In this document: piece by piece, positions 1-8,593 of the stretch
How positions within the stretch are numbered: position 1 is the first letter of the stretch
How the letters are laid out: each line of letters starts with the position of its first letter
DNA from: Spirochaetia bacterium
Lineage (GTDB): Bacteria > Spirochaetota > Spirochaetia > Treponematales > Rectinemataceae
Direction of reading: 5' to 3'
NCBI GenBank assembly: GCA_029975555.1
Contig: JARKOY010000082.1
Location: 1-40,014, forward strand
Length of the DNA stretch: 40,014 nt
Made by a program: the position numbers and the translations under genes
The notes under the pieces: model-generated
What the model was told of the DNA's origin: nothing
The model's database searches: none
What the model saw: the letters and a program-made list of their open reading frames with translations, nothing else

Positions 1-1
1 C

Positions 2-211
2 ACCGTACCTGGACAAAAGCCTGGAAAACCCCAGGCAAAACCAGCCCTGAGTATGTCCCCCGCTTCGTCCTGGCTTGAAACCATTGAAAACCACCCCGTT
101 CTCCGCGCTCCTGCCCTTTGCACAAGCTTGAGAGCACTAACCAAAGATTCCGAACCTCTGGATCGAAACGTACAAGGGACAGGTCGACGTGATCACAAAA
201 AAAATTACTAA
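2..211 (+). other. Open frame entering from the left edge, status unclear
   Basis: A reading frame is open from base 2 to a TAA at 209-211. It could be the 3' end of a gene that starts outside the window, or a short ORF from the ATG at 50. The translation is not recognisable and no ribosome site precedes the ATG. Bases 19-36 form a 6-bp hairpin (GCCTGG/CCAGGC) that is followed by TTTTG only when read on the minus strand, so it could be a weak terminator for a leftward transcript. Nothing else is seen between here and the regulator gene at 285. Confidence 0.15.
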
Positions 212-267
212 AAATAATTCATGAAGAACCACAGGCAGAATAGCCCTCACCCCATATTGCATTTTCC

Positions 268-279
268 TACATTTTTGTA
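268..279. promoter_or_regulatory. Dyad TACATTTTTGTA at the start of the activator gene
   Basis: A near-palindrome (TACA-N4-TGTA, flanked by a further C/G pair) ends five bases before the GTG start of the sigma-54 activator. It matches at 11 of 12 positions the two TACATTTATGTA copies upstream of glnN. Its place over the translation start region, where no clear Shine-Dalgarno is seen, would suit autorepression by the activator. Binding is inferred. Confidence 0.5.
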
Positions 280-284
280 GTAAT

Positions 285-1883
285 GTGGCCTCCATGAATT
301 TGACGCTGATTCCTGACGAGAAGGAGACTCTGCAGTTCTTATTGGATGTCGCACGGACGCTGGACAAACATGTTGAACTTCGGAGCGCTCTGGGGCCTCT
401 CTTGTCCCTCTTGGAAGTACGCGCAGGGCTTGTCCGCGGCATGGTGACACTCTTGGAGCGGAGTACAGGGGTGTTGAAAATAGAGGAAGCCAATGGCCTT
501 TCGGCCGAAGAGAAGGGCAGAGGGACGTACCGCCTTGGTGAGGGGCTCATCGGCCGAGTGTTCGAAACCGGGCTCCCCGTGGTGGTGCCAGACCTTTCCA
601 AGGAACCTCTCGTTTTGAATAGGGCCGGCATGCGCTCAAAAGAAGATTTAGCAGGGCTCGCGTTCTATTGCTTTCCCATCCTGGCCGGGGGCTCGGTGAT
701 CGGGACTCTGAGTGCGGAGCGCCGGTTGCCCGCAGCACAGCAGGATGCATGGATGCAGTGGGACAAAAGCCTGCTGGAACAGGTGGCCTCCATCATCGCC
801 GACTCGGCAAAACTGAGGGAACGCATCCAGGAAGAGCAGTTCCGTCTCAGACAGGAATTGCTGAAGGACGATGCAGATCAGAAAACGATTCCTCTCTCTT
901 CTTCCCGGACCGCGCTCTCCGGCTCCTCAATGATCGGCACCAGCACCTCAATGCAAAAAGTGTATGAGCTCATCGCACAGGTGGCTCCCAGCAATGCGAC
1001 GGTCCTCATTACTGGGGAAAGCGGCACTGGCAAAGAGTTGGTTGCCCAAGAAATACACCGGCTTTCTCGCAGGGCGGACAAGCCCTATATAACGATAAAC
1101 TGTGCTGCACTTCCTGAGTCGGTCATCGAAAGCGAGCTCTTTGGCCACGAAAAGGGAGCCTTTACAGGTGCGGTAGCCCAGCGCAAGGGACGCTTTGAAC
1201 TGGCGCATCGAGGGACCCTCTTCCTCGATGAAATCGGAGAGCTTTCGCCGCAGGTCCAGGTCAAGCTTCTCCGAGTGCTTCAAGAGCGCGAAATCGAACG
1301 CGTGGGCGGGGATCATCCCATCAAGGTGGATGTCCGTCTGATTGCCGCAACAAACCGGAAACTGGAACAGGAGGTGAAAGCAGGAAGGTTCAGGGAAGAT
1401 CTCTATTATCGTCTGAACGTGTTTCCTATCCATGTACCGCCGCTCCGCGAGCGGAAGAGCGACATTGTGCTCCTGGCGGATTATTTTGTGGAAAAGTATG
1501 CAGAAAAGAACGGAAAGTTGATAAAACGCATTTCCAGCCCTGCGCTCGACTTACTGACGAGCTATCACTGGCCGGGAAATGTTAGAGAACTGGAAAACTG
1601 CATCGAACGGGCCGTCATCCTCTCCACCGATATGGTGATTCACTCTTACCATCTGCCGCCAAGCCTTCAGTCGGCCATGTCCACCAACACCGAACCCACC
1701 ACCACCCTGGAAGCGGCGCTTTCTCGGCTCGAGAAGGAACTCATCGTCGAAGCGTTGAAAATCACAAACGGAAACATGGCGGCAGCGGCCAGGCGCCTAG
1801 GCATTACAGAACGGCAGATAGGCCTGAGGGTGCACCATTACGGGATCAACTGGCGCCTGTATCGATCGACGAGAATACAATAA
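285..1883 (+). CDS. NifA-like sigma-54-dependent transcriptional activator
   Basis: This is a bacterial enhancer-binding protein of 532 residues that should remodel RNA polymerase-sigma-54 at -24/-12 promoters using ATP. An N-terminal GAF-type sensor spans about residues 14-175. The AAA+ domain follows at about 215-440, with Walker A GESGTGKE (244-251), the sigma-54-contact motif GAFTGA (291-296) and Walker [11 protein letters not shown] (311-320). A Fis-type helix-turn-helix lies near 490-526. The domain order and the final helix resemble NifA. The start is either GTG 285 or ATG 294; neither has a strong ribosome site. The next gene is glnN, which has a sigma-54 promoter, so nitrogen assimilation is the likely regulon. 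In NifA the GAF domain can bind 2-oxoglutarate; whether that holds here is unknown. Confidence 0.9.
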   Translation: MASMNLTLIPDEKETLQFLLDVARTLDKHVELRSALGPLLSLLEVRAGLVRGMVTLLERSTGVLKIEEANGLSAEEKGRGTYRLGEGLIGRVFETGLPVVVPDLSKEPLVLNRAGMRSKEDLAGLAFYCFPILAGGSVIGTLSAERRLPAAQQDAWMQWDKSLLEQVASIIADSAKLRERIQEEQFRLRQELLKDDADQKTIPLSSSRTALSGSSMIGTSTSMQKVYELIAQVAPSNATVLITGESGTGKELVAQEIHRLSRRADKPYITINCAALPESVIESELFGHEKGAFTGAVAQRKGRFELAHRGTLFLDEIGELSPQVQVKLLRVLQEREIERVGGDHPIKVDVRLIAATNRKLEQEVKAGRFREDLYYRLNVFPIHVPPLRERKSDIVLLADYFVEKYAEKNGKLIKRISSPALDLLTSYHWPGNVRELENCIERAVILSTDMVIHSYHLPPSLQSAMSTNTEPTTTLEAALSRLEKELIVEALKITNGNMAAAARRLGITERQIGLRVHHYGINWRLYRSTRIQ

Positions 1884-2083
1884 AATATCTCTACGATGTT
1901 TACTCTTCACGCTGATTAAAGATGCAATGATGGGTCTGGACTTAGCCGATTACACGTCGGAAGCATAATCAGATTCAGATATTCAGCGACGAAGAAAAAA
2001 ATGTATCCGAATTCGCACCGGCAAAACCGAACCTCTAGCCACAGAAGCCACAGAGGACCTTGAGACGCGCATCCATGCGCACC

Positions 2084-2127
2084 TTACATTTATGTATGAA
2101 TCGGGTGCAGTTCATACATAAATGTAA
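2084..2127. promoter_or_regulatory. Perfect 17-bp inverted repeat, candidate upstream activator sites
   Basis: The arms TTACATTTATGTATGAA (2084-2100) and its exact reverse complement (2111-2127) are separated by ten bases. Each arm contains the dyad TACATTTATGTA (2085-2096 and, inverted, 2115-2126), so two binding sites sit 30 bp apart centre to centre, close to three helical turns. They lie about 190-220 bp upstream of the -12 element, a normal enhancer distance for sigma-54 activators. No T-run follows, so it is unlikely to be a terminator. A structured RNA or small mobile-repeat remnant is possible but less likely because the same dyad also precedes the activator gene. Confidence 0.6.
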
Positions 2128-2298
2128 TACTCAGGCCGATTGTCCTGGCAAGCTAAAGAAAAAGGCGGATATCGCCGGAACATTATTCCGAAGGAAACGA
2201 AGTTTTTGGATCGTATTTTAATGGATCGGGGCTTCTTTTTGCCCACTTGCCCCTGAAGAGGGGGCTGATTTCAAGTTTTTTGAAATATGTTCAATTTA

Positions 2299-2314
2299 TG
2301 GTATGGTTTTTGCT
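2299..2314 (+). promoter_or_regulatory. Sigma-54 (-24/-12) promoter of glnN
   Basis: TGGTATGGTTTTTGCT matches the consensus TGGCAYRNNNNTTGCW at nearly all positions, with the invariant GG (2300-2301) and GC (2312-2313) ten bases apart. Transcription should start near 2325, about 60 bases before the glnN ATG. The adjacent activator carries the GAFTGA motif needed to use such a promoter. Confidence 0.75.
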
Positions 2315-2386
2315 AAAACTACAACATAACGAGTGATGGGGCGATCTCGTGCCCCGTCACAGTACATTACGTGTGTAGGAGTAACT

Positions 2387-4510
2387 ATGAGTGAAGCCTT
2401 CGATCTCACCGAAAACCCCATATCTAATCTGTATGGAAGCAATTGTTTTTCCAATGCAGTGATGCGTGAACGTCTGCCCAAAAATGTGTACAAGGAAATT
2501 CTTGCGGTTCAGGCTGGAGAAAAAGAACTGACGCTGGAAGTCGCGGACGTAGTGGCCGCCTCGATGCGGGCGTGGGCCATGGAAAAGGGAGCCACTCATT
2601 ACACTCACTGGTTCCACCCCCTCACCGGCCTCACCGCCGAAAAGCACGACTCCTTCATCGCACCCACCTCGGACGGCAAAGTCCTCATGGAGTTCTCCGG
2701 CAAAGAGCTCATTAAGGGAGAGCCCGATGCATCGAGCTTCCCTTCTGGAGGGCTGCGGGCGACCTTCGAGGCCCGGGGTTACACAGCCTGGGATGTGACT
2801 AGCCCAGCCTTTCTAAAACAGGACCCCACCGGAACCACTCTGTGTATTCCTACCGCATTCATCAGTTACTACGGACAAGCGCTCGACAAAAAGGTGCCCC
2901 TGCTCCGCTCTATGGACGCGTTGAGTACACAGGCGATGAGGGTACTGCGAGCTCTTGGGAATACTACCTCCAAGCGGGTCACCACCACCGTGGGGCCTGA
3001 GCAGGAGTACTTCCTGGTGGACAAACAGTATTTTGACAAACGCCCGGACCTGCTTTTGACCGGCAGAACAGTCTTCGGCTCCATGCCCGCCAAGGGGCAG
3101 GAAATGGAAGATCATTACTTCGGAGCCCTTAAGGAGCGAGTCGCTGCTTTCATGCGGGAACTGAACATAGAGCTCTGGAAAATGGGTGTCGCCGCCAAGA
3201 CCCAACACAATGAGGTTGCACCAAACCAATTTGAAATAGCCCCCATTTTCAGCACCACCAACGTTGCGGTGGACGCAAACCAGTTGGTGATGGAGACGCT
3301 CAAGAAGGTCGCCCGTCGGCACGGCATGGAAGCCCTGCTCCATGAAAAACCCTTTGCGGGCGTCAATGGTTCGGGAAAGCACAACAACTGGTCCATGGCC
3401 ACCGACGATGGAATCAACCTCCTCGATCCTGGAGAAAATCCTGAGTCCAATGCCCGCTTCTTACTATTTACCGCCGCGATCATCGAAGCGGTAGACCGGT
3501 ATGCGCTGTTGCTCAGAGCCTCCACCGCAACCGCCGGCAACGATCATCGCCTAGGGGCCAACGAGGCGCCTCCCGCCATCGTCTCTGTCTTCCTGGGCAG
3601 CCAGCTCACGGAGATTTTTGACAACATCGCGGAAGGCAAGGCGTCCAACGGCATCGCCGGCGGAGAGAAAATTAGACTCGGCGTCACTTCTTTGCCCTCA
3701 CTCCCCAAGGACGTGTCGGACCGCAACCGAACCAGTCCCTTTGCGTTCACAGGAAATAAGTTCGAATTCCGCATGGTCGGTTCTTCCCAGTCCATCGCCA
3801 CGCCCAACACCTATCTCAATACGGCGGTAGCCCAAGTGCTCTCCGAATTTGCGGATAAACTTGAAAAAGCCTCCGACAAAAATGCGGCGATCCAGGCAAT
3901 CATCAAGGAATCATACGGCAAACATCGCCGGGTGGTATTCAACGGCAACAACTACTCGGAGGAATGGGTGCGAGAAGCGGAACGCCGAGGACTGCCAAAT
4001 GTTCGGGCCACCGTCGACGCGCTGCCGGTGCTCATCCAGAAAGAGACGATCGCCCTCTTCGAGGCCCACAAGGTCTTGTCCCGCGAAGAACAGGAGAGCC
4101 GTTACCACATCTATCTGGAACGATATTCCAAGCAGATCAACATCGAAGCCGGAGTGATGATCGAGATGGCCCGCCGTTCGATCTTCCCCGCAGTCTCTTC
4201 CTACGCCAGCTCCCTCGCCAGAGATGCTGCGGCCTTGGCGGCCCTCGGAGCGACCAGCGCTCCTCAGGAAAAACGCGCAAAGAAAATTGCAGAGCTCGCC
4301 AGCGAGTTGTACGAGGAAACAGAAAAGCTTGAAAAAGTGCTGGGGGATGCCCAGGCCATAGAGGACACCTTTACCCAGGCCAAGGCCTACCGCGAGAAGG
4401 TAGTGCCACAGATGGCCAGCCTACGGAGTAAGGCTGATGCGCTGGAAAAACTGGTGGCAAAGGAGGTCTGGCCCTTCCCAGGCTATGAAGAATTGCTGTT
4501 CAAGCTATAA
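2387..4510 (+). CDS. glnN: Glutamine synthetase type III
   Basis: A 707-residue cytoplasmic glutamine synthetase that makes glutamine from glutamate, ammonia and ATP. Its length and motifs are those of the GSIII class (about 700 residues) and not the roughly 450-residue GSI. Visible family blocks include SSFPSGGLRATFEARGY near residue 110, the catalytic TVGPEQEYF, HNEVAPNQFEIAP, GSGKHNNWS and RLGANEAPPAI. The C-terminal part after about residue 600 is a helical GSIII extension. The start at 2387 is chosen because TAGGAG lies six bases upstream; the frame is open further upstream without such a site. A sigma-54 promoter and candidate activator sites precede it, indicating nitrogen-responsive expression, and a strong terminator follows. 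Confidence 0.95.
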   Translation: MSEAFDLTENPISNLYGSNCFSNAVMRERLPKNVYKEILAVQAGEKELTLEVADVVAASMRAWAMEKGATHYTHWFHPLTGLTAEKHDSFIAPTSDGKVLMEFSGKELIKGEPDASSFPSGGLRATFEARGYTAWDVTSPAFLKQDPTGTTLCIPTAFISYYGQALDKKVPLLRSMDALSTQAMRVLRALGNTTSKRVTTTVGPEQEYFLVDKQYFDKRPDLLLTGRTVFGSMPAKGQEMEDHYFGALKERVAAFMRELNIELWKMGVAAKTQHNEVAPNQFEIAPIFSTTNVAVDANQLVMETLKKVARRHGMEALLHEKPFAGVNGSGKHNNWSMATDDGINLLDPGENPESNARFLLFTAAIIEAVDRYALLLRASTATAGNDHRLGANEAPPAIVSVFLGSQLTEIFDNIAEGKASNGIAGGEKIRLGVTSLPSLPKDVSDRNRTSPFAFTGNKFEFRMVGSSQSIATPNTYLNTAVAQVLSEFADKLEKASDKNAAIQAIIKESYGKHRRVVFNGNNYSEEWVREAERRGLPNVRATVDALPVLIQKETIALFEAHKVLSREEQESRYHIYLERYSKQINIEAGVMIEMARRSIFPAVSSYASSLARDAAALAALGATSAPQEKRAKKIAELASELYEETEKLEKVLGDAQAIEDTFTQAKAYREKVVPQMASLRSKADALEKLVAKEVWPFPGYEELLFKL

Positions 4511-4542
4511 ATCAATTCAAAAACGTCAGCCTCCTAATAATA

Positions 4543-4585
4543 GGCCCTTGTCTTCAGCGTCGGCCGGGACAAGGGCCTTCTTTTT
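4543..4585 (+). terminator. Rho-independent terminator of glnN
   Basis: A perfect 10-bp stem, GGCCCTTGTC (4543-4552) with GACAAGGGCC (4568-4577), is closed by a 15-base loop and followed by TTCTTTTT. It lies 32 bases after the glnN stop. The interval from here to the fprA stop codon holds nothing I recognise. Confidence 0.9.
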
Positions 4586-4709
4586 AGGCTGATCGACAGC
4601 TTGAGTCTGGCCTACATGGGGGTGCCACACAGTGTTGCGTAGTGCGGCCCATTCTGACGTTCCGCATGGTTCCAGCGAGGGTGCTATACATTCTGTATTA
4701 CCCTGTAAA

Positions 4710-5924
4710 TTACCGCACGTGGCTCAACACCGAACCGCCAACAGCATCTGCAAGCGCCAACAATGCATCCACCAGGGATGGCTTGAGGGAAGAGGAGATG
4801 ACAAGCGGCGGGGCGAGCAGTTCCATGCCCTTCATCTCGCCGATCAGCTTCCTCATGACGGTGTGGGCGGCAGGGGCCCAGGAGCCATTGCCGATTAAGG
4901 CCACCTTTCTATTCTGCAGATTCAATACGGCCATGTCTCGCAGAAGCGCCTCCATGCCGAAATAGAGCCCGGCGTTGTAGGTCGGGGCAGCAAAGACTAG
5001 GTGGCTGTATTTGAACGCATCCGCGATGATATAGGATGCGTGGGTCTTGGAGACGTCGTACACCCGCATATCCTCTACACCTTTTTCGGCGAGATGGTTG
5101 GCGACGACGGCAACCGCGTTCTCCGTATTGCCGTACATGGAGGCATAGGCCAGCACGACACCCGTCTTTTCTGGCACGTATCGGCTCCAAAGATCGTACT
5201 TGTTCAGAATATAATCCAGATTTTTGCGCCAGATCGGGCCGTGCAGCGGACAGATCATCCGCACCTCAAGCCCCGACACCTTCTTCAGCGCCGACTGCAC
5301 TTGTGCACCGTATCTGCCCACGATATTCGTGTAATAGCGGCGCGCTTCATCGAGGAAAAGGCTTTCGAAATCGAGTTCGTCGCTGAAAAGGTTCCCAGAG
5401 AGCGCGCCGAATGCCCCGAACGCATCGGCAGTGAAGAGGATGCCTTCTCGCACTTCATAGGTGAACATCACCTCGGGCCAGTGCACCATGGGAGCAAAAT
5501 AAAAGCGCAGCGTGTGCCGGCCTAGAGGAAGTTCGTCGCCTTCCCGCACCTCGTGGATCTTGGCCTCGACATCGAAGTTGTAGAACTGACGGATCATCTG
5601 GAAGGTCTTGGAGTTGCCCACGATCTTCATCCTCGGAAACCGTCTGCAGAGCTCCTCGATATTGGCGCAGTGATCCGGCTCCATGTGGTTGACGACGAGA
5701 TAGTCGACGGCCCTGCCCTGGAGCACATGCTCGATGTTCTCGAAAAACTGCCTGCTGATCGAAAAATCGACCGTATCGAGCAGCGCGACCTTCTCGTCCA
5801 TAATCAGATATGAATTGTAGGCGATGCCGTTCGGCAGAGGAAACATGTTCTCGAACAGCGCCAGCCTTCGATCGTTACCTCCTACCCAGAACATGTGGGG
5901 AGTTATGTGCCTCGTACAATACAT
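4710..5924 (-). CDS. fprA: Flavodiiron protein (A-type flavoprotein, O2/NO reductase)
   Basis: A 404-residue flavodiiron protein of anaerobes that reduces O2 to water and/or NO to N2O in the cytoplasm with electrons from rubredoxin or a similar donor. The N-terminal metallo-beta-lactamase domain (about 1-250) keeps the diiron ligands H80-x-E82-x-D84-H85, the His of MVHWPE, the Asp of FTADAFG and the His of CPLHGP. A flavodoxin domain follows (about 255-400) with the FMN loop YASMYGNTENA. The start at 5924 (MYCTRHIT, typical of FprA) is favoured over an in-frame ATG seven codons upstream because AGGAAAGGA (5931-5939) lies six bases before it. It is transcribed away from the DUF2207/radical SAM operon. 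No rubredoxin gene is adjacent. Confidence 0.93.
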   Translation of the reverse strand: MYCTRHITPHMFWVGGNDRRLALFENMFPLPNGIAYNSYLIMDEKVALLDTVDFSISRQFFENIEHVLQGRAVDYLVVNHMEPDHCANIEELCRRFPRMKIVGNSKTFQMIRQFYNFDVEAKIHEVREGDELPLGRHTLRFYFAPMVHWPEVMFTYEVREGILFTADAFGAFGALSGNLFSDELDFESLFLDEARRYYTNIVGRYGAQVQSALKKVSGLEVRMICPLHGPIWRKNLDYILNKYDLWSRYVPEKTGVVLAYASMYGNTENAVAVVANHLAEKGVEDMRVYDVSKTHASYIIADAFKYSHLVFAAPTYNAGLYFGMEALLRDMAVLNLQNRKVALIGNGSWAPAAHTVMRKLIGEMKGMELLAPPLVISSSLKPSLVDALLALADAVGGSVLSHVR

Positions 5925-6215
5925 ACCATTTCCTTTCCTACGCATACGTCGCCCCGTGAGGCAACGTCATACATCAACGACTTAGGAATACCTAACTTAT
6001 ATGTAAAAATATACTGTTTTTAGGACGGGGTACAAAGCAAAACTACGCAAGACCCTCGAGGACGCCATCCGGGTACAGGTCAAAAACTTACAAAGCGGAC
6101 TCTACGACGTGCAAGCCCACGTCGAATCGCACATGGGACTACAGTCTTGTACTTTATCTTGAGGGGAACAAATACTACAATAAAAGTATTAGTCCCGGAC
6201 AAGGTCGGAGCGAAG
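5925..6215. other. Divergent intergenic region, fprA / DUF2207 operon
   Basis: About 290 bases between divergent genes. A small dyad TTAGG-AATA-CCTAA (5982-5995) lies 58 bases upstream of fprA and could be an operator. A second weak inverted repeat, AATACT/AGTATT, lies near 6173-6190. A stop-bounded open frame without a start codon runs to about 6163 and is helical in predicted character; it may be a gene remnant but resembles nothing known to me. No clear -35/-10 pair was identified. Confidence 0.4.
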
Positions 6216-6893
6216 GTGTCGAACTTGCAGAACAACGAGAGTCACCAAAGTAGGTCTCAAATGCAGAATCTGATAACGAAGTTCCTTCGGTCTCCTCTGG
6301 CCATTGGCGTCGTGTGTGGCAATGCCCTCTTGGCAGTGGGTGCGGCGCTCGCCGGCATTGCGCCTGTGCTTGTTGTCGCGCCTCTCTTTGTGTTCGTGAC
6401 GGGAGGAGAGCTCGCCATGATACTGCTCTCGAAGTCGGGAGCCAAGGCAATTCTTGCTGAACAAAAGCGAGAGCGGGATGAACACGATGCCGAGTGCCTT
6501 GAAGAGACGGCCCGCCAGCGAAAGCGCCTTGCCATGCTCCGCATCGAAAATCCTGAAGTGAAGGCAGCCATAGACCGGCTCGTGTTTGTGGCCGGCGTGT
6601 ACCTTGAATCCTGCGCAAAGGGGAATGCAAGGAATCCTATTGTGGAGGATGCTGTGCAGAATGCAGCCAAAACAGTGGATGGATATCTCCACCTGATCGA
6701 TGCCGGCCGGATCGGCTCGCGCATCGAAAGCAAAGCTCCCACGGGGCCACAGGACCTCGAACAGAAAGCAATCCTCTCCCTCGATGGATCAACTCGCCTC
6801 ATCGCAGAACAGCTTGCCCTGCCCTTTGGAGGCCTCGAAGGAAATCATACGGTGCTCGATGCAGTGGATGGACGACAGGAGCTGGAAAAATGA
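6216..6893 (+). CDS. Small membrane protein, first gene of the DUF2207/radical SAM operon
   Basis: About 225 residues, family not recognised. Two or three hydrophobic segments near residues 25-75 are followed by a highly charged stretch (lysine, arginine and glutamate rich, probably helical or coiled coil) and a soluble C-terminal half. It therefore looks like a membrane-anchored cytoplasmic protein. The start is uncertain. GTG 6216 has GGAG five bases upstream, ATG 6261 has only a weak site, and the frame is open from TTG 6147. The stop codon overlaps the next ATG by four bases (ATGA at 6890-6893), so it is translationally coupled to the DUF2207-like gene and is probably part of the same complex or pathway. 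Function unknown. Confidence 0.75.
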   Translation: MSNLQNNESHQSRSQMQNLITKFLRSPLAIGVVCGNALLAVGAALAGIAPVLVVAPLFVFVTGGELAMILLSKSGAKAILAEQKRERDEHDAECLEETARQRKRLAMLRIENPEVKAAIDRLVFVAGVYLESCAKGNARNPIVEDAVQNAAKTVDGYLHLIDAGRIGSRIESKAPTGPQDLEQKAILSLDGSTRLIAEQLALPFGGLEGNHTVLDAVDGRQELEK

Positions 6894-8593
6894 AACGGAG
6901 CAGATTTTGGCTGGTCATGCTGGTGTTGTTCGGATGGTCGGGACAGGCGCTCGCTGCGCTCGAAGCTCGGGCAGAATCTGTAGAAATATTCCTCACGCTG
7001 CACAGCGACGGCAAGGCGGTGGTGCAGCACTCCATCGTCTGGAACGTGAGCTCAGGCACTATGGGCGGTTTTTATTTCCAAGGAGAAAAGGCTCCCCTGG
7101 CATGGGACCGACAGCGCTGCTGGGCCGATCTGCCGGACGGAACGCGCAGCCCTCTCGACATCAAAGAGGTGGAAGACAAATGGGATATTCTCCTCGCCCA
7201 AGGCAAGCGCACGTTGGGCACCTCGACTTGGGTGCTCACCTACGGCGCCGATCTTGCCGCGGGGAAGATGGTGGGGCTCACCGAACGATCCGGCGGCGAA
7301 AAGCTCTTCTATTTCCACTGGGCTCCGCCTGAGTGGGACCAGCCGCTTGGGCACCGGGCCGTCACGGTCGTCTTCCCCATCGAGGTAAATGCGGGCGAAG
7401 CGGGGGATTCTCGATCCGAACGACTCTCGCAGCTTGGGTTCGCCACAGAAGAGTTCGTGAATAAGGAGAACAAGATCGACTGGTACGCGGCACGCGGTTC
7501 TGACGACAAAAACTATCTCGCGCTGCGGTTCTACCAAAAGGCGCCCGCCGCGCACGCCGCTCAGAATATCCAATTCTATCTGTCGGCCGAAAATGTGGCC
7601 CTCGCATTCTCTCCCCTCTTCGATGCCTTGGCAGCCAGGCAGACTGGCTCGGCGAACCCGTTAGGAGCCCTTCAATCCGAAGCACAGCCCGGCACTCCGG
7701 GCGCCGTCGGCGTAGTGCGCCCCGGTATTGGGCCAACATGGCAGCGCACGCCCCTTCTCGCCTTATTTCTGTGCGGCGGCATCGCCGCGCTCGGCGTGTT
7801 TCTCTACCGGAAGAAAATAGCAGGGTATCCGAAGGCCATGGCAAAGGCGGAGGGCATTGCATGGGCCGGCGATTCGTGGACGCCTCCCAGGCTGAGCGAA
7901 GGAACATATGCAGTGCCCGGCAAGGTGGCCGAGGACCTGCACCCCGTCGAAGTCGCGCTGCTGTTCGAACTGCCCCTGCCCCGCGTCGTGGCCGTCATGA
8001 TCAAGATCCTCGAGGACGAGGGCGTCGTCCGCGTCGTGCAGGAAGCCCCTCTGCGGCTAGAGATACTTAAAGCGGAGAGCGTAGACGAGTACGGCGACGC
8101 CTTCCTGGCAGCCTTCGATGCGGAGGGCTGGGTACTCTCGGGATGCATGGCCGATTTCTTCGAAGCAGCCCTCAAAAAGCTTCAAGAAAAGATATGGGAC
8201 TGCGACATCGAGGCCACCAAGGCGTACTACAGGAAAAAGCTTGCAGAAGCAGAGGCAGGAGGGGCTGCCGAGACTGCAGTTGCAGCGGGCACAGCGGCGA
8301 TGCCGAGCTACAGCTGCTGGACATCCTTCATCTACGTGTACTCGCATCCGCACTACTACGGGAATCTCGGTCTTCCTAAAGAGTTTTCAGGAACATATGC
8401 CTCGTTCATGGCTTCTTCGGCCTGTTTTTCGGGGTGTTTCTCGCCGAAGAATCTCTCGGGCACCGCCGGCGCCTGCTATTCGGCCTGCCACAATGCCTGT
8501 CACAGCGCGTGCCACCAGGCCTGTCACAGCGCCTGTCATTCCGCGTGTCACTCGGCCTGCCACAGCGCATGTGTGTCTGGAGGACCACATTGA
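6890..8593 (+). CDS. DUF2207-like membrane protein with C-terminal Cys/His tetrapeptide repeats
   Basis: A 567-residue protein. Residues 1-23 form a signal peptide ending in ALA. Residues about 25-280 form an exported beta-rich domain of DUF2207 type (the pattern beginning VEIFLTLHSDGKAVVQHSI). One transmembrane segment lies at about 286-306. A cytoplasmic region follows (about 307-480), including the winged-helix-like stretch usual after the membrane segment in this family. A cysteine-containing linker leads to nine tandem tetrapeptides (528-563) of the form Ala-Cys-His-Ser, then GGPH. DUF2207 proteins often end in Gly/Ser-rich low complexity; a Cys/His tail is unusual. With this topology the tail is cytoplasmic, on the same side as the radical SAM enzyme encoded next. 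It overlaps both neighbouring genes by four bases. The tail is inferred to be the enzyme's substrate or a metal-binding element. Confidence 0.85.
   Translation: MKRSRFWLVMLVLFGWSGQALAALEARAESVEIFLTLHSDGKAVVQHSIVWNVSSGTMGGFYFQGEKAPLAWDRQRCWADLPDGTRSPLDIKEVEDKWDILLAQGKRTLGTSTWVLTYGADLAAGKMVGLTERSGGEKLFYFHWAPPEWDQPLGHRAVTVVFPIEVNAGEAGDSRSERLSQLGFATEEFVNKENKIDWYAARGSDDKNYLALRFYQKAPAAHAAQNIQFYLSAENVALAFSPLFDALAARQTGSANPLGALQSEAQPGTPGAVGVVRPGIGPTWQRTPLLALFLCGGIAALGVFLYRKKIAGYPKAMAKAEGIAWAGDSWTPPRLSEGTYAVPGKVAEDLHPVEVALLFELPLPRVVAVMIKILEDEGVVRVVQEAPLRLEILKAESVDEYGDAFLAAFDAEGWVLSGCMADFFEAALKKLQEKIWDCDIEATKAYYRKKLAEAEAGGAAETAVAAGTAAMPSYSCWTSFIYVYSHPHYYGNLGLPKEFSGTYASFMASSACFSGCFSPKNLSGTAGACYSACHNACHSACHQACHSACHSACHSACHSACVSGGPH
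8471..8578 (+). repeat. Nine 12-bp codon repeats encoding ACHS-type tetrapeptides
   Basis: The units translate as ACYS, ACHN, ACHS, ACHQ, four ACHS and ACVS, giving nine cysteines at every fourth residue (529 to 561) and seven histidines each directly after a cysteine. The codons vary between units (gcc/gcg/gca, tgc/tgt, cac/cat, agc/tcc/tcg). The repeat is therefore conserved as protein and is not a recent slippage tract. Confidence 0.95.
8579..8584 (+). promoter_or_regulatory. Ribosome site fixing a TTG start for the radical SAM gene
   Basis: GGAGGA lies inside the last codons of the DUF2207-like gene, five bases before TTG 8590 and 17 before the in-frame ATG 8602. The spacing selects TTG 8590. 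This gives a TTGA overlap with the upstream stop, matching the ATGA overlaps at the other two junctions of the operon. Confidence 0.7.

Larger units (their letters stand above)
1884..2386. other. Regulatory intergenic region upstream of glnN
   Basis: About 500 bases with no convincing gene. It holds an inverted pair of dyads (2084-2127) and a sigma-54 promoter (2299-2314). No terminator with a T-run is seen after the activator gene. The remainder, 1884-2083 and 2128-2298, shows no structure I can support. Confidence 0.6.

Noticed and set aside
6007-6165. Helical open frame upstream of the radical SAM operon as a small gene
   Set aside because: It has no start codon or ribosome site and no recognisable family. 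It is noted in the intergenic entry only.
8471-8578. Cys-x3-Cys-His spacing as c-type haem sites
   Set aside because: The repeat does give C-x3-C-H, but haem attachment takes place outside the membrane and the tail is predicted to be cytoplasmic. The usual motif is CxxCH.
8471-8578. The 12-bp repeat as a CRISPR or slippage microsatellite
   Set aside because: There are no spacers, the units lie in a coding frame, and synonymous differences between units argue against recent slippage.
8434-8589. N-terminal extension of the radical SAM protein from ATG 8434
   Set aside because: The extension lies entirely in the Cys/His repeat region of the preceding gene in another frame and has no ribosome site. 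TTG 8590 has one.
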